A stretch of DNA of 64,000 nucleotides. It comes from Paenibacillus psychroresistens (GTDB lineage Bacteria > Bacillota > Bacilli > Paenibacillales > NBRC-103111). The translations under genes and the position numbers were made by a program. The notes beneath the pieces are model-generated. The model was given only the letters and a program-made list of their open reading frames with translations, ran no database searches and had not been told where the DNA came from. Shown here piece after piece: positions 1 to 9,141 of the stretch. The stretch is taken from the NCBI RefSeq assembly GCF_009728935.1, contig NZ_CP034235.1, positions 6,647,501-6,711,500 of the forward strand, written 5' to 3'. Within the stretch, counting starts at the first letter, position 1. Each line of letters starts with the position of its first letter.

Positions 1-445
1 CATCCCAAAATCTCATTCCTGATAGATCTGACATATCCGATGAAATGGAAGGACCGGAATATAATTGCAAGTAAATCGGTACCGTTGTTGGCATGACTAA
101 TTTTGCATCCTGCAGCTTCAAAGCTCTGTTGCTAAAAAACTCAGCATCTAAAGGGATTTCTGTATGGATGCCTGATGGACCAGAAAGACTTATTCTAATC
201 TTTTGGGGCGCCCGGGCATTCTTATCGGCAACGACTAACATAAGCATGACATCATTAGTAGTAATGGGTCTTGGGGTTGGCACTATCTCACTTTCTTTTC
301 CCAAAGCCGCTTTCTCTATTTGCACACCAAATCCACCTACATCGCCTTGGAAATAGGGGATAGCACAATAAACCATAATAGGAACAAAAATCGCTAATAC
401 CATAATCAATGAAATGATATCGAAGGCGTCATCGGCTTCATTCAT
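1..445 (-). CDS. Membrane-anchored pilin-like protein (partial, C-terminus off the window)
   Basis: An open frame of 148 codons runs from an ATG at 445 to the left edge without a stop. A strong AAGGAGG site lies six bases upstream, and the stop codon of the preceding gene ends only two bases before the start, so it is translated as part of the same operon. The product has a short acidic N-terminus, then a hydrophobic segment at about residues 10-30, then a soluble domain that looks beta-rich. This layout (one N-terminal membrane helix, exposed C-terminal domain) matches the other small pilin-like genes beside it. I infer a minor pilin or pseudopilin of the Tad-like apparatus. No specific family is recognised. 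Confidence 0.6.
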   Translation of the reverse strand, partial: MNEADDAFDIISLIMVLAIFVPIMVYCAIPYFQGDVGGFGVQIEKAALGKESEIVPTPRPITTNDVMLMLVVADKNARAPQKIRISLSGPSGIHTEIPLDAEFFSNRALKLQDAKLVMPTTVPIYLQLYSGPSISSDMSDLSGMRFWD

Positions 446-447
446 CG

Positions 448-822
448 CTATTCCTCCTTTATCACTACATCGTACATATCACTTATTTTTGTCAAAGTAA
501 GTCGCACCTTTATATGGAAGAACCGAGTTAAATCATCCACTTTCGTAATTGGAATTGTATTTATCGAGCCTGAAAAAGAGTGAATCGCACTGGCATTTTT
601 CTGCAGCATTACATATACAGAAGCGGCTGGAACAGCGCCATAATTGGCTGTATTAATCAATTCAGTAGCATAGGTCTCCGCTTGTGTATCTACAATAGAA
701 GCTGTTGCTTGCCTCCCGAAGCTCTGACTCATTACAGTAAATAAGGCTAGCATACCAATGATTACACTCATTACTATAAGACTTATAGTGATATGGACAC
801 TATTACTGACCTCATTATCCAA
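448..822 (-). CDS. Small pilin-like membrane protein
   Basis: A 124-residue protein. The start is a TTG placed six bases after a TTAGGAGGC ribosome binding site that lies inside the end of the upstream gene. Residues 9-32 are a hydrophobic helix preceded by a short acidic segment, followed by a polar domain of about 90 residues. Position and size fit a minor pilin or pseudopilin of the adjacent Tad/type-IV-like locus. The gene is tightly packed between 824-1255 and 1-445, so the three are probably co-translated. No characterised homologue is recognised, so the pilin role rests on topology and neighbours. Confidence 0.6.
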   Translation of the reverse strand: MDNEVSNSVHITISLIVMSVIIGMLALFTVMSQSFGRQATASIVDTQAETYATELINTANYGAVPAASVYVMLQKNASAIHSFSGSINTIPITKVDDLTRFFHIKVRLTLTKISDMYDVVIKEE

Positions 823-823
823 T

Positions 824-1255
824 TTACTGCCTCCTAAATTCTATTTGAGTAATTGCACCGTTGGCATCCTTAGTCAAATGTCCATCATATATAGCTGTAA
901 TAGGAAATATCGAGGTTAAATAGGCTGTCCCAAACTTTGCAGGGGGTGTTGAAGATACCCACTTCCAGTTGGTGTTGAAGGTTGTACTCACACCAATGTC
1001 TGTATCCACCCATATTTCAGGTGTCCCCCTGGCCTCTGCAATTGCAGAGATAACATCCTGCGCATGTAAACCAGTTGTTTCATTAAACTGGCTATATTTG
1101 CGCAACTCCTTGACAATGGCTACTGCATTATCATCATCCTGTTGGATACGGGCACTATCACTTGCCAGATGTCCGAGGACTACGATAAAGCTTAAGACCA
1201 GAGCTGCAGTCATTGCACTTATTCCAGCCCAAATGGCTGCTGGCCATTCATTCAT
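824..1255 (-). CDS. Pilin-like membrane protein
   Basis: A 143-residue protein starting at ATG 1255 behind a GGGAGGG site. A hydrophobic helix at about residues 8-30 is followed by an extended helix-like stretch and a small soluble C-terminal domain (visible motifs include TPEIWVDTD and NTNWKWVSS). This is the classic shape of a pseudopilin: a long N-terminal helix with a globular head. It lies downstream of the two large pilin paralogues and is separated from them by a perfect hairpin (1282-1316), so it may be expressed at a lower level. The family is not recognised with certainty. Confidence 0.6.
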   Translation of the reverse strand: MNEWPAAIWAGISAMTAALVLSFIVVLGHLASDSARIQQDDDNAVAIVKELRKYSQFNETTGLHAQDVISAIAEARGTPEIWVDTDIGVSTTFNTNWKWVSSTPPAKFGTAYLTSIFPITAIYDGHLTKDANGAITQIEFRRQ

Positions 1256-1281
1256 CTAGCACCCTCCCTTTCCTACTCTAT

Positions 1282-1316
1282 AAGCTTCATGAATGATAGA
1301 AAAATTCATGAAGCTT
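1282..1316 (-). promoter_or_regulatory. Perfect 13-bp hairpin between major and minor pilin-like genes
   Basis: AAGCTTCATGAAT and its exact inverse ATTCATGAAGCTT flank a 9-base loop. It sits 14 bases past the stop of the 193-aa pilin-like gene. No run of T follows on either strand, so it is not a standard intrinsic terminator. It may be an RNA-stabilising or processing hairpin, or a partial terminator, protecting the upstream pilin message. Confidence 0.5.
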
Positions 1317-1329
1317 AACAACAGGAAGT

Positions 1330-1911
1330 TTATTGCTGTGTGAAGCAAATACCTACAATAGTTCCAGTGGTGTCTTTGATTAATTCAGCTAAGAATTTGG
1401 CAGTTGGACGTATAAAAGTTGCAGTACCTGATTTAGTAGTCGGTATATAAATCATATTATAAGTAATTTGACCTGAGCCCAATAAATCCACTGTAAACCA
1501 AGAATTCCCAGCACCTTTAGCCATCTCGGCAGTTATAAAGGTTGCCGCAACTGCAGGTGTTACTGTTCCTTGGTCTGTGCCTACAAGCTGTGCTCCATAA
1601 TTGTGACCAGTAGTACCCTTACCAGTACCAGAAGTTGTTAGCATTTGAGCTTTCGTTCTCACAACAGTAGCAACAGGTCTACCTTCAAACAATTTAATTG
1701 CTGAGGTAACTTGCGTACCCGATTGAATCTTTTGATCAAAATCATCAAATTGAGCCAATGACATCGAATCCATAGAGTTCTGTACAGTTGTGATTCCTTG
1801 ATTGGTAGTTCCTCTTGTAAACCCCAAAATTACGAATATCACCGAAATAATAACTCCAATTACGATCAATGCGATCGCAATTCTGGCTCCTGATCCTAAT
1901 TCACCTTCCAT
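1330..1911 (-). CDS. Major pilin-like protein, copy 2 (tandem paralogue)
   Basis: A 193-residue protein starting at ATG 1911. Residues 1-10 are acidic and glycine-rich (MEGELGSGAR), followed by a very hydrophobic helix (about 11-32) and a soluble domain. It is a tandem duplicate of the gene at 1968-2534. The first 90 residues are identical, the last 60 nearly so, and only the middle (about 91-130) differs. A conserved cysteine sits near the C-terminus (GICFTQQ). Being duplicated, small and next to the assembly ATPase genes, it is a good candidate for a main structural subunit of the pilus-like fibre. The exact pilin class is not recognised; a typical class III Flp cleavage motif is not obvious. 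Confidence 0.65.
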   Translation of the reverse strand: MEGELGSGARIAIALIVIGVIISVIFVILGFTRGTTNQGITTVQNSMDSMSLAQFDDFDQKIQSGTQVTSAIKLFEGRPVATVVRTKAQMLTTSGTGKGTTGHNYGAQLVGTDQGTVTPAVAATFITAEMAKGAGNSWFTVDLLGSGQITYNMIYIPTTKSGTATFIRPTAKFLAELIKDTTGTIVGICFTQQ

Positions 1912-1967
1912 TGATTACTCACTCCTAATTTGTATTTTAGTATTAGCTCATGAAGATATTAATACTT

Positions 1968-2534
1968 TTATTGTTGTGTGAAACAAATCCCTACAATTGT
2001 CCCTGTATTATCTTTGATAAGTTCAGCTAAAAATTTAGCTGTAGGACGAATGAATGTATCCGTTCCTGATTTAGTAGTTGGAATATAATTCATGTTATAT
2101 TTAATTTGACCAGCTCCTGACAAATCGTTAACGTACCAAGAATTACCAGAAACTTTAGTCAGCGCATCAGTTATATAAGGGAGAACAAGTGGACTTGTGG
2201 TTCCTACAGGATCTGTGCCCACTAGCTCTGCTCCATAATTAAACCCAGTATCAATAGCTTTTGTCATCTGAGCTTTTGTTCTTACAACAGTCGCTACAGG
2301 CCTACCTTCGAATAATTTAATAGCCGAGGTTACTTGCGTGCCCGATTGAATTTTTTGATCAAAATCATCAAATTGAGCTAAAGACATGGAGTCCATGGAG
2401 TTCTGAACCGTTGTGATCCCTTGATTGGTTGTTCCTCTTGTAAAACCTAGTATTACGAAGATTACTGAGATAATAACTCCTATTACGATTAGTGCAATTG
2501 CTATTCTGGCTCCTGATCCTAATTCGCCTTCCAT
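1968..2534 (-). CDS. Major pilin-like protein, copy 1 (tandem paralogue)
   Basis: A 188-residue protein starting at ATG 2534 behind AAGGAGTGAG. It has the same design as its neighbour at 1330-1911: acidic tip, one hydrophobic N-terminal helix, soluble head, conserved ends and a divergent centre. At the DNA level the shared 5' part differs at many third-codon positions while the protein is unchanged, so the duplication is old and the helix region is under strong purifying selection. It is the first pilin-like gene after the membrane platform gene. I infer a structural subunit of the Tad-like fibre; the family name is uncertain. Confidence 0.65.
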   Translation of the reverse strand: MEGELGSGARIAIALIVIGVIISVIFVILGFTRGTTNQGITTVQNSMDSMSLAQFDDFDQKIQSGTQVTSAIKLFEGRPVATVVRTKAQMTKAIDTGFNYGAELVGTDPVGTTSPLVLPYITDALTKVSGNSWYVNDLSGAGQIKYNMNYIPTTKSGTDTFIRPTAKFLAELIKDNTGTIVGICFTQQ

Positions 2535-2599
2535 TGATTACTCACTCCTTTTATTCTATTTTTTACTGCAGGTTAATCAAAATTCATCTCCTACTACGT

Positions 2600-2674
2600 T
2601 CAAATTAATAGATACATACTCCTACGATGATTAAAACTAATAGCATGGAAGTAGGCATCCATGGAATACTTCAA
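2600..2674 (-). other. Possible 24-codon leader ORF in a 180-bp gap
   Basis: The gap 2535-2714 holds an AAGGGGGTG ribosome-binding-like site followed at good spacing by a TTG that opens a 24-codon frame. An overlapping frame could encode a 17-residue hydrophobic peptide (2605-2658), but its start is too far from that site. Either may be a leader peptide ahead of the pilin-like genes, or chance. Confidence 0.2.
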
Positions 2675-2714
2675 TCATCTCACCCCCTTCAAGCCGTATT
2701 TTATATGTCTTGCT

Positions 2715-4709
2715 TTAATGCTGTACATTAGCTAAAGCTGCCATAAATTCTTTGAACCCTAGAATACCAAGAGGTAGAAGGATATATAGAATCGCTGTCA
2801 GAACAAGCGGCGCCATTGCTAACGGACTAACCATCGATCTTTTCTTGTTGAGTGTCGTATTCTGTGAGATCTCTCTTATCCGCATAACATGATCTCTTTC
2901 TGTAACTAAATCACTAAAGGCCTCTGCTAGAGTTATTTGATGTATCGTTAGAATAAGCTTGTCCACTAGTCGTTTAAATCCCGGAAGGACAGCTTTAGCC
3001 TTTAAGCGATTAAGCGCTAATTCTGGATTAGACGGATACTCGTGATAAGCATCCAATATCGCATTCTTATGTACTCTGCTTTGCCGCTCTAGCCAGAATA
3101 AAGTATCCAGTGTATCTGTAGATGTATTCATCAATATCGCAATAATGGTCTGCAGCTGCAGCACATCTTCTTCACTTTCCGTTTTTAACAGCCACGCTCT
3201 TCCTCTTAACATTATTTCTGGAATCTTGGTAGCACCCATGCTTACCAAGAAGGCTATTACGATCATCCACCATTTAAAGGAGGCATTATGATAGCTAGTG
3301 TATTTCTCTTGCAATCTCTTGATTTGGGCATCCTGGTCAAATGCAGGCAATTTAGGAAGCTTAGCTTTAACATACTCTTTGGTTTCATTGGCTGATGGTA
3401 GAGTTGGCATGGATAGATATAGCTTGTCCATCTCTGTTCTGATCTTTACATCCTTGGCAGTTAGCTTCTCTCCTCCAACCAATGACACTTCTTTAACATT
3501 CTTGTATACAAATTGCTTGCCTAAATTAACAGCAAAGAAAAAACAAGTAATCGTTATACAGAAAGCCAATAAAGAGAACATTATTTTGGTGGCATACATA
3601 TGCCGTAAATCGGTCATGCTGAGCGCACCTTTGATAATCCGTTGTTTTTTGGCTTTTTTAAATTGTTTCTTGGGCATCATATCTTTCACTATATCGGAGA
3701 ACCACTTACGCTTAAGCAGCCGTATTATTAAAGCATTTCTATCATCCTTTTTAACAGATACTGCACTATTCACCTTCACGATCACGATATACCCAACAAT
3801 GGATGCTAATAAAATTACTGTTCGCGAGATGTAACCAATCGCACCGCTATAAATGACGGATGTACCTGGGATAATCGATGTAAAAAAACCTTCGATAACT
3901 CCAATGGCAAGTAAGGGGGCTACTGGCAAATATTCCAGCATACCAAATCTCGCTTTTTGTAGAGAGATCCGCCTGATCTCCAAATTCACTTCGTCTGCCA
4001 TCATGCCCATTGCCTGTAGAAAATTTGAAGAGCCATCTCGCAGCTTGGTATCACCTGAATTATTCAATATGTAACATACACCGGCTAATGTGCATAACAG
4101 CTTGAAGGGTGTAGTCGCATAAAATTCATCCAAACGCTTCTTCCCGTCAATATCTGTCAGAATAAAGTAGATGTCTTCAAAGGCTCGATGAATTTCTGAG
4201 CCTGTATCCGACTCCGCAACTGCTTCAGGAATAGAGTTTAATCTTAAGTAATTCTGCCTTAAGGAAGACAGCGCCATGGATAATTGCTTAAGCAGCTTGA
4301 AATGCACACTATCAATTTGCTTACTAACCAGAACAGTATTCATAATAATGGCATACATCAAGACTAGTAATGTCGAGAACAAATCTTTAAATATGAGTGC
4401 GCCTAGTATTACCAATCCCACAGAAGAAAAAGTGGCGATCGCATAAACCCTTACTGCATATACTTGGATTTCCTGACTTGTATAAACGGATAGTTCAGCT
4501 ACTCTAGTCCTGACCTTTCTGTAACCACCTCGTGTTAAGAAGAATTCATCTAAGAACTTACTTAGCCTGAGATATGTGGATAAAGATATTATGCCCTTCT
4601 TCTTATTGTAAGCGCCTTTTCTGGAGGCTGCTTTCTTACGATCTGACATAACAACCATGGTAACGCCAAAGCAAGCTGTAAGAATGATCGCTATAATTAA
4701 GAAAATCAC
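2715..4709 (-). CDS. Tad/type II secretion F-like membrane platform protein (double TadB/TadC-like)
   Basis: A 664-residue polytopic membrane protein. The GTG start at 4709 follows a GGGGTG site with good spacing. Hydrophobic segments are visible near residues 1-20, 90-130, 255-310, 375-395, 475-495 and 635-655. Between them lie long amphipathic cytoplasmic stretches typical of the T2SSF fold (for example SMALSSLRQNYLRLNSIPEA and LQTIIAILMNTSTDTLDTL). Normal TadB and TadC are each about 300 residues, so this looks like two T2SSF modules in one chain. It directly follows the CpaF-type ATPase gene, as in Tad loci, and would form the inner-membrane platform that couples the ATPase to subunit extrusion. 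Confidence 0.7.
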   Translation of the reverse strand: MIFLIIAIILTACFGVTMVVMSDRKKAASRKGAYNKKKGIISLSTYLRLSKFLDEFFLTRGGYRKVRTRVAELSVYTSQEIQVYAVRVYAIATFSSVGLVILGALIFKDLFSTLLVLMYAIIMNTVLVSKQIDSVHFKLLKQLSMALSSLRQNYLRLNSIPEAVAESDTGSEIHRAFEDIYFILTDIDGKKRLDEFYATTPFKLLCTLAGVCYILNNSGDTKLRDGSSNFLQAMGMMADEVNLEIRRISLQKARFGMLEYLPVAPLLAIGVIEGFFTSIIPGTSVIYSGAIGYISRTVILLASIVGYIVIVKVNSAVSVKKDDRNALIIRLLKRKWFSDIVKDMMPKKQFKKAKKQRIIKGALSMTDLRHMYATKIMFSLLAFCITITCFFFAVNLGKQFVYKNVKEVSLVGGEKLTAKDVKIRTEMDKLYLSMPTLPSANETKEYVKAKLPKLPAFDQDAQIKRLQEKYTSYHNASFKWWMIVIAFLVSMGATKIPEIMLRGRAWLLKTESEEDVLQLQTIIAILMNTSTDTLDTLFWLERQSRVHKNAILDAYHEYPSNPELALNRLKAKAVLPGFKRLVDKLILTIHQITLAEAFSDLVTERDHVMRIREISQNTTLNKKRSMVSPLAMAPLVLTAILYILLPLGILGFKEFMAALANVQH

Positions 4710-4727
4710 TATTATTCACCCCATTTC

Positions 4728-6557
4728 TTACAAGTTCCAATTATCCAGAATAAATTTTTTGAAATCTTTTACTTTATCCAACGGCATTACATCGAGCATT
4801 TTCTGAGTCAAATCTGCGGTAAACCATTCCATGGTTTCATAGGTATCCGTTTCGAGGTTATACCTTAATATATCTCTAGTTGTAAAAGTCTTGCGATCTG
4901 TCTGACGAGTATAGTATTCCTTGGTAATCTCATTCATAGAGTGAAGCGGGTTCTTCATATCATATTCAGGGTAGGGCACGCTGACATCCAGCCTGACAAT
5001 TTCAGATATACGTTCTATATACCTGCGACCACTAGTCGTATAGTTAAGATGGATATCCACTCGAATTACATCAATAACCTGTTGTTCCGCGGTAATCATA
5101 TTCCCTGAAAACCCGCCGGCATTTACTAGTGAGTTACGGATGGCATAGACCAATTGCTCAGCCACATTAGCATGATGTGAGAAGATAGTAAATATGGAAG
5201 CAACCTGCCCCATTTGGATCATTCGAGCCGCAATAGGATCAGTAGCAACCTCGCCTACAATCGAAACTGCCGCATCTGATTTCTTCAATGCATCCTGCAG
5301 CTCTGCTGCTGAAACATATTCGGTTTCCTGAACAGACAATATATTTCTCTCTGGATATAGCTCTCGCAAATACATTTCCGGTGCCATTTCCAGTACACGT
5401 ATCGTATATCTTGGATCAATGTATTTAACAGCAGCGGTCATCATAACAGTCTTGCCTGCACCTTGACGCCCAGTAAATCCACACGTAATTTGACCCATCA
5501 TGAGATACATCACCATATTAATTGCCAAGTATGCTTTATTAACATAAGGCTTATCTATAAGTGCAGGTAGAGAGGAATCGCTCAACGTAAACTTTCTTAC
5601 AAATACAGCCCAATATTCGGATGCCGGCGGTCTCATCGCTAGCACTCTAGATTTGTCGTACATCGTATTAACCAGAAACCCACGTTTCTCTGTTAATGGA
5701 CCTGGATTGTTATAGCGGCACAACAGCTGCACAACCCGTCTTAATTCCTCTTCTGAATTAAACGTTAGAAATCTAAGGTGGATGTATTTGCCGTTATAAT
5801 ATAACCAAACTGATCTTGGTGCTTTCATAATTTTCTTATCTTTATTGAGTAAAGCACTTAATATCGAGCCCGAGGTTCCACAGTTGAATCCATTGATATT
5901 CATCTCACGAAGTGTATCAATAACTCCAAAGCCTTTATATCTTTGAAAAATCATAATAGATAATAAATCCAACATTACAGGATATGTCAGCTCATAATTT
6001 TTCTCTTTATAAATGACATCTATATCTTCATCTAAAACAAGATAAGAAGCTTGGGATTTGTCTTCAATTTCATAGCGATCCCTAGCTAATTTATACTCAT
6101 TTATCAATTCAGCTAACGCATCTTTACCAAATGACTTTTTGTAGTAATACATTAATATTTCAAATTGAATTCGCGAATCCAGATTGCTCGCTTTAAAATC
6201 ATAAACATCTAGAATATCCTTCTCCGTTTTTAATAAATCAGCGACAATGCTTCGGATCAGATCTTGTACGATTAGCTTGGCTGAATCTATACCATAAACA
6301 CAATTCCGCATGGCATCCTGAATTCGCGCTTTTCTTTTGTACATGGACTCAAATTCTTCATCCGCTAATCCGGAGAGATTCTCATCCTTTACTAGATCAG
6401 CCAAGCTATATTTCACAATATCCAATAATCTATCTATAGTTAGTTTGTCAGCTTGTTCAATGTCAGGCCTTTCTCTTTTGGACTTTAAATAAAGCAGCAC
6501 AACTATTATCGCTATACTTATGAAGGTTATGAGTATAAGTATTGTATTCAAGCTCAA
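4728..6557 (-). CDS. CpaF/TadA-type secretion ATPase
   Basis: A 609-residue protein. The TTG start at 6557 is preceded by a GGGGGGAAG site. The N-terminus has one hydrophobic helix (about residues 5-22), unusual for this normally cytosolic family and possibly a membrane tether. The ATPase core has a clear Walker A (GRQGAGKT, near residue 367), a Walker-B-like IVGEVATD segment (near 430), and the following GQVASIFTIFSHHAN stretch that matches the conserved block of CpaF/VirB11 ATPases. It would hydrolyse ATP to power pilus assembly or secretion. It lies between the P-loop genes and the platform gene in Tad-like order. Confidence 0.8.
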   Translation of the reverse strand: MSLNTILILITFISIAIIVVLLYLKSKRERPDIEQADKLTIDRLLDIVKYSLADLVKDENLSGLADEEFESMYKRKARIQDAMRNCVYGIDSAKLIVQDLIRSIVADLLKTEKDILDVYDFKASNLDSRIQFEILMYYYKKSFGKDALAELINEYKLARDRYEIEDKSQASYLVLDEDIDVIYKEKNYELTYPVMLDLLSIMIFQRYKGFGVIDTLREMNINGFNCGTSGSILSALLNKDKKIMKAPRSVWLYYNGKYIHLRFLTFNSEEELRRVVQLLCRYNNPGPLTEKRGFLVNTMYDKSRVLAMRPPASEYWAVFVRKFTLSDSSLPALIDKPYVNKAYLAINMVMYLMMGQITCGFTGRQGAGKTVMMTAAVKYIDPRYTIRVLEMAPEMYLRELYPERNILSVQETEYVSAAELQDALKKSDAAVSIVGEVATDPIAARMIQMGQVASIFTIFSHHANVAEQLVYAIRNSLVNAGGFSGNMITAEQQVIDVIRVDIHLNYTTSGRRYIERISEIVRLDVSVPYPEYDMKNPLHSMNEITKEYYTRQTDRKTFTTRDILRYNLETDTYETMEWFTADLTQKMLDVMPLDKVKDFKKFILDNWNL

Positions 6558-6608
6558 ATCTGCTTCCCCCCATCAGCTATTCCCTTTATGCCTATTATTC
6601 GTTTTCTA

Positions 6609-7397
6609 TTACTGAGGCCAAATCATTTTCCTTCCCAGATTCGCTAACACGATCATAAGACATTCCTTTAAATCGTTATGCAATTCGATAACACGCGGAT
6701 CCTTATCCATAATAAAGGGTAGAATAGTCTGCAATTTACCCATATTACTTGTACGTTTAATAAATGCGTTATAGCTGATTTTTGCACAACGTCTATGCCT
6801 GATATTCATTCTTTTCGTCGTGTCCCTGAATGCTTCAACATAAGGATCATATTGGTTAAAGATAAAAACCAAGCCTTTTTTGTTCAAATAACTCATGACT
6901 TCAGCCGATTCCCAATACTTGAGTTTATTCGCTACATCTCTTGATTGAGTAAGAACCATGATGATCAGATCGGAATTGTCCAAAACAGATTTAGTGACCT
7001 CGTCATATATTTCCGTAGCTATATCTGTAATCACGATTTGATGGTTTAAATTCTCAATTACAAATTTTAAAAGCTTGGTATTATCCGCATCCGAAATGGT
7101 GTCTGATGCTGTGTCCATAATTTGCAGGTTAGGTACTCCTGGAATCTGAGTACAATAATCCAAGATCTCATCACCTGATATTGCATGTGCTTCTAATAAT
7201 TTAATTACCTGAGTGAGGCTTCTTGTCTTGTCTTCCATTTGCTTCAGTCCAAGAAAGCTTTCAATTGAGTTGTTATTATTCCCTGTATAAGTTAAGCAAG
7301 TAGTCAAATTCTGTGTTTGAGCTAATGCTAATGCAAGAAGCACACTGATCGTTGTACCGCCTTGTCTACGGTCAGGAGAGATAATGGATATTCTCAT
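6609..7397 (-). CDS. ParA/MinD-like protein with altered P-loop (TadZ/CpaE-like)
   Basis: A 262-residue protein whose start overlaps the stop of the preceding gene by ATGA, so translation is coupled. The N-terminus has the position and context of a deviant Walker A motif (SPDRRQGGTTIS), but the usual lysines are replaced by arginines or missing. Later segments resemble the MinD fold (LQIMDTASDT, IVITDIATEI, LIIMVLTQSRDVANKL, VFIFNQYDPY). Tad loci usually carry a CpaE/TadZ ParA-like protein that places the apparatus at the cell pole, and I infer that role here. Whether it binds or hydrolyses ATP is doubtful given the motif. Confidence 0.6.
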   Translation of the reverse strand: MRISIISPDRRQGGTTISVLLALALAQTQNLTTCLTYTGNNNNSIESFLGLKQMEDKTRSLTQVIKLLEAHAISGDEILDYCTQIPGVPNLQIMDTASDTISDADNTKLLKFVIENLNHQIVITDIATEIYDEVTKSVLDNSDLIIMVLTQSRDVANKLKYWESAEVMSYLNKKGLVFIFNQYDPYVEAFRDTTKRMNIRHRRCAKISYNAFIKRTSNMGKLQTILPFIMDKDPRVIELHNDLKECLMIVLANLGRKMIWPQ

Positions 7398-7966
7398 TTA
7401 TTCCATCTCCTAGTTAGAATAGTCATTGCTGTTTTTAATTTAATATTCAATTTAGGAGCTAACATTGCAGCTAAACCTTTATTCAAATTAACTGAAGGCA
7501 TTGGAGATAATATATGGTACGTTTCTATTTCCTCAATACTTCTCCAGAGCTGAGATATAGGTAGAACATTAATAGCCTCTTTCTCCCGCTTACCGTCATA
7601 AGTCATTTTAATTGTTGTATAAGCACCCAGAATCTCTAAAAATGACTGCTCATCCTCATTTGGGCTAAAGCTCTTTACATAAAAAACTAATGATAAGTTG
7701 TCAGGAATGGTATCCTGCATATCAAAAATAATATGTTCAAAGTCATCAACGGTATATCCCACTTGTTCAAATATCTCATCTGGAGAAGCATCAGATACGG
7801 AAATCAGTATGTTTGCCATATGCCCTTGTGATTCACCATTCTCCAATAATCTCTTATAATGACGATTATTACTGAATAGCGCTACATCCCCAGTAGCTTG
7901 CAATAGCTTCAGTAGTGCATATATGACAGGACGTTTATCAGTAAAACCATAGACTCCAATCAACAT
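7394..7966 (-). CDS. Uncharacterised P-loop-like protein of the pilus locus
   Basis: A 190-residue soluble protein. Its ATG overlaps the upstream stop, and its own stop overlaps the next start, so it is locked into the operon. The chain begins with a beta strand and loop (MLIGVYGFTDKRPVIYALLKLL) where a P-loop would be expected, but no GKT/GKS is present. Strand-like segments follow (IIFDMQDTIPDN, LVFYVKSF). I read it as a possible degenerate MinD-like companion of the next gene. The family is not recognised; the pilus-related role is inferred only from position. Confidence 0.45.
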   Translation of the reverse strand: MLIGVYGFTDKRPVIYALLKLLQATGDVALFSNNRHYKRLLENGESQGHMANILISVSDASPDEIFEQVGYTVDDFEHIIFDMQDTIPDNLSLVFYVKSFSPNEDEQSFLEILGAYTTIKMTYDGKREKEAINVLPISQLWRSIEEIETYHILSPMPSVNLNKGLAAMLAPKLNIKLKTAMTILTRRWNK

Positions 7967-9030
7967 TATTCGACAACACCTTTCCCAATATTTAAGGTTG
8001 GAGGCGTAGGTAAGGTTTCAATCTTATCCGTTGATTTGTTCAATGGTTCCGATGAAGCTGGTGGCGCTTGTGTTGGTACTGGAGTTGGCACTGGCAATGC
8101 AGCATTTTCTTTAGCTATAGCATCTTTATTAGCCTGCTCCTCGCTCTTTAGTTGGCTTGACCCGCCATCTATTTTACCCGCAATTTCATCACGACCAGCT
8201 GCAATAACGGCTCCATCTTCCGGAGAAACGTTGGAAACACCTGAATCTATAATTGTTCTAGTGGTACCATTTATTGCAGCATTTACCTTCTTGATTATAT
8301 TAGGATCAGCAATCATTATAGCCAATATATTCTTGGGTACTGCGTAATAAGGAATTGCCGCTTTCTGGATCCCTGGCTCCACGTATTTGCTTAAATACAA
8401 GGTAGCCCCTTCATCTGATTGCAAGAAATAATCAATTAAGGATGCTTGATAGTAATGAATTTCATCTTCTTTTAATTTTATTTTTATCGTTTTATCATTA
8501 ATGGCTTCTACTCTTTTATGCGGCAGAACTATAAAATCCTCCCCTAAAGGATAAACAATTCTATAATCTACATAATCTCCAATTTTCAATCCAATAGGCA
8601 TTACACTTGAAACAACGTCAAACTCTCTTGTAGTGTCATCCATTGGATCAACCATAACCAAATCGTTGCTTAAAGGTGTTCCAGCTGATATACCGACTCT
8701 ATAATACTTTCCAATTATCGACTCAGGATCTAGAATAAAGCTTTGAGTTATAAAAGATTCTGGAATTTCTTTAACGGTCAGATCAGACTCTTCAACTTTC
8801 TTACCAGGAGAGATTCCTTCTATTCCATCCTTAATTGTCCATATCCCCACCAAAGGTCCCACTTTGTCAATTGTTGCTTGTAGAACAGCTACCTCATTAT
8901 CGTACTTCACTGTTATTGCCTTCTGCTTGGGTCCCCATAGTACAAAATACTGACCAACATTCGTACCCACCAGTACTAATGCAGCTAGAACAATTAATGC
9001 AATGGTCTTAAAGTTCCATTCTATATTCAC
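7966..9030 (-). CDS. CpaB-like SAF-domain protein
   Basis: A GTG at 9030, eight bases after GGGAG, is preferred over an upstream ATG at 9045 that lacks a good site. The product (about 354 aa) has an N-terminal membrane helix (FKTIALIVLAALVLVGTNVG), then an extracytoplasmic SAF-type domain recognisable by YYRVGISAGTPLSNDLVM and VMPIGLKIGDYVDYRIVYP. Its tail is long, polar and Pro/Thr-rich (PVPTPVPTQAPP). CpaB/RcpC proteins of Tad systems share this layout and are thought to act in the envelope, possibly binding peptidoglycan through SAF. It starts the operon that runs down to the pilin-like genes, behind an extended -10 promoter and a Spo0A-box-like site. Confidence 0.65.
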   Translation of the reverse strand: MNIEWNFKTIALIVLAALVLVGTNVGQYFVLWGPKQKAITVKYDNEVAVLQATIDKVGPLVGIWTIKDGIEGISPGKKVEESDLTVKEIPESFITQSFILDPESIIGKYYRVGISAGTPLSNDLVMVDPMDDTTREFDVVSSVMPIGLKIGDYVDYRIVYPLGEDFIVLPHKRVEAINDKTIKIKLKEDEIHYYQASLIDYFLQSDEGATLYLSKYVEPGIQKAAIPYYAVPKNILAIMIADPNIIKKVNAAINGTTRTIIDSGVSNVSPEDGAVIAAGRDEIAGKIDGGSSQLKSEEQANKDAIAKENAALPVPTPVPTQAPPASSEPLNKSTDKIETLPTPPTLNIGKGVVE

Positions 9031-9141
9031 GTAAACATCTCCCATTTATGTATTACAATCTTTAATAACAATTCACACAGTACATTTGGCTCATATTAAA
9101 AGCTAATTTTTGGTAATAATTGAAATTTAAATGATTTACGC

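Noticed and set aside
1919..1967. Weak inverted repeat AGTATTA/TAATACT between the tandem pilin-like genes
   Set aside because: Only 7 bp with a long loop and no T-run; too weak to call a terminator.
2605..2658. 17-residue hydrophobic peptide frame
   Set aside because: Its ATG is more than 20 bases from the only ribosome-binding-like site; the overlapping TTG frame fits that site better, and both remain doubtful.
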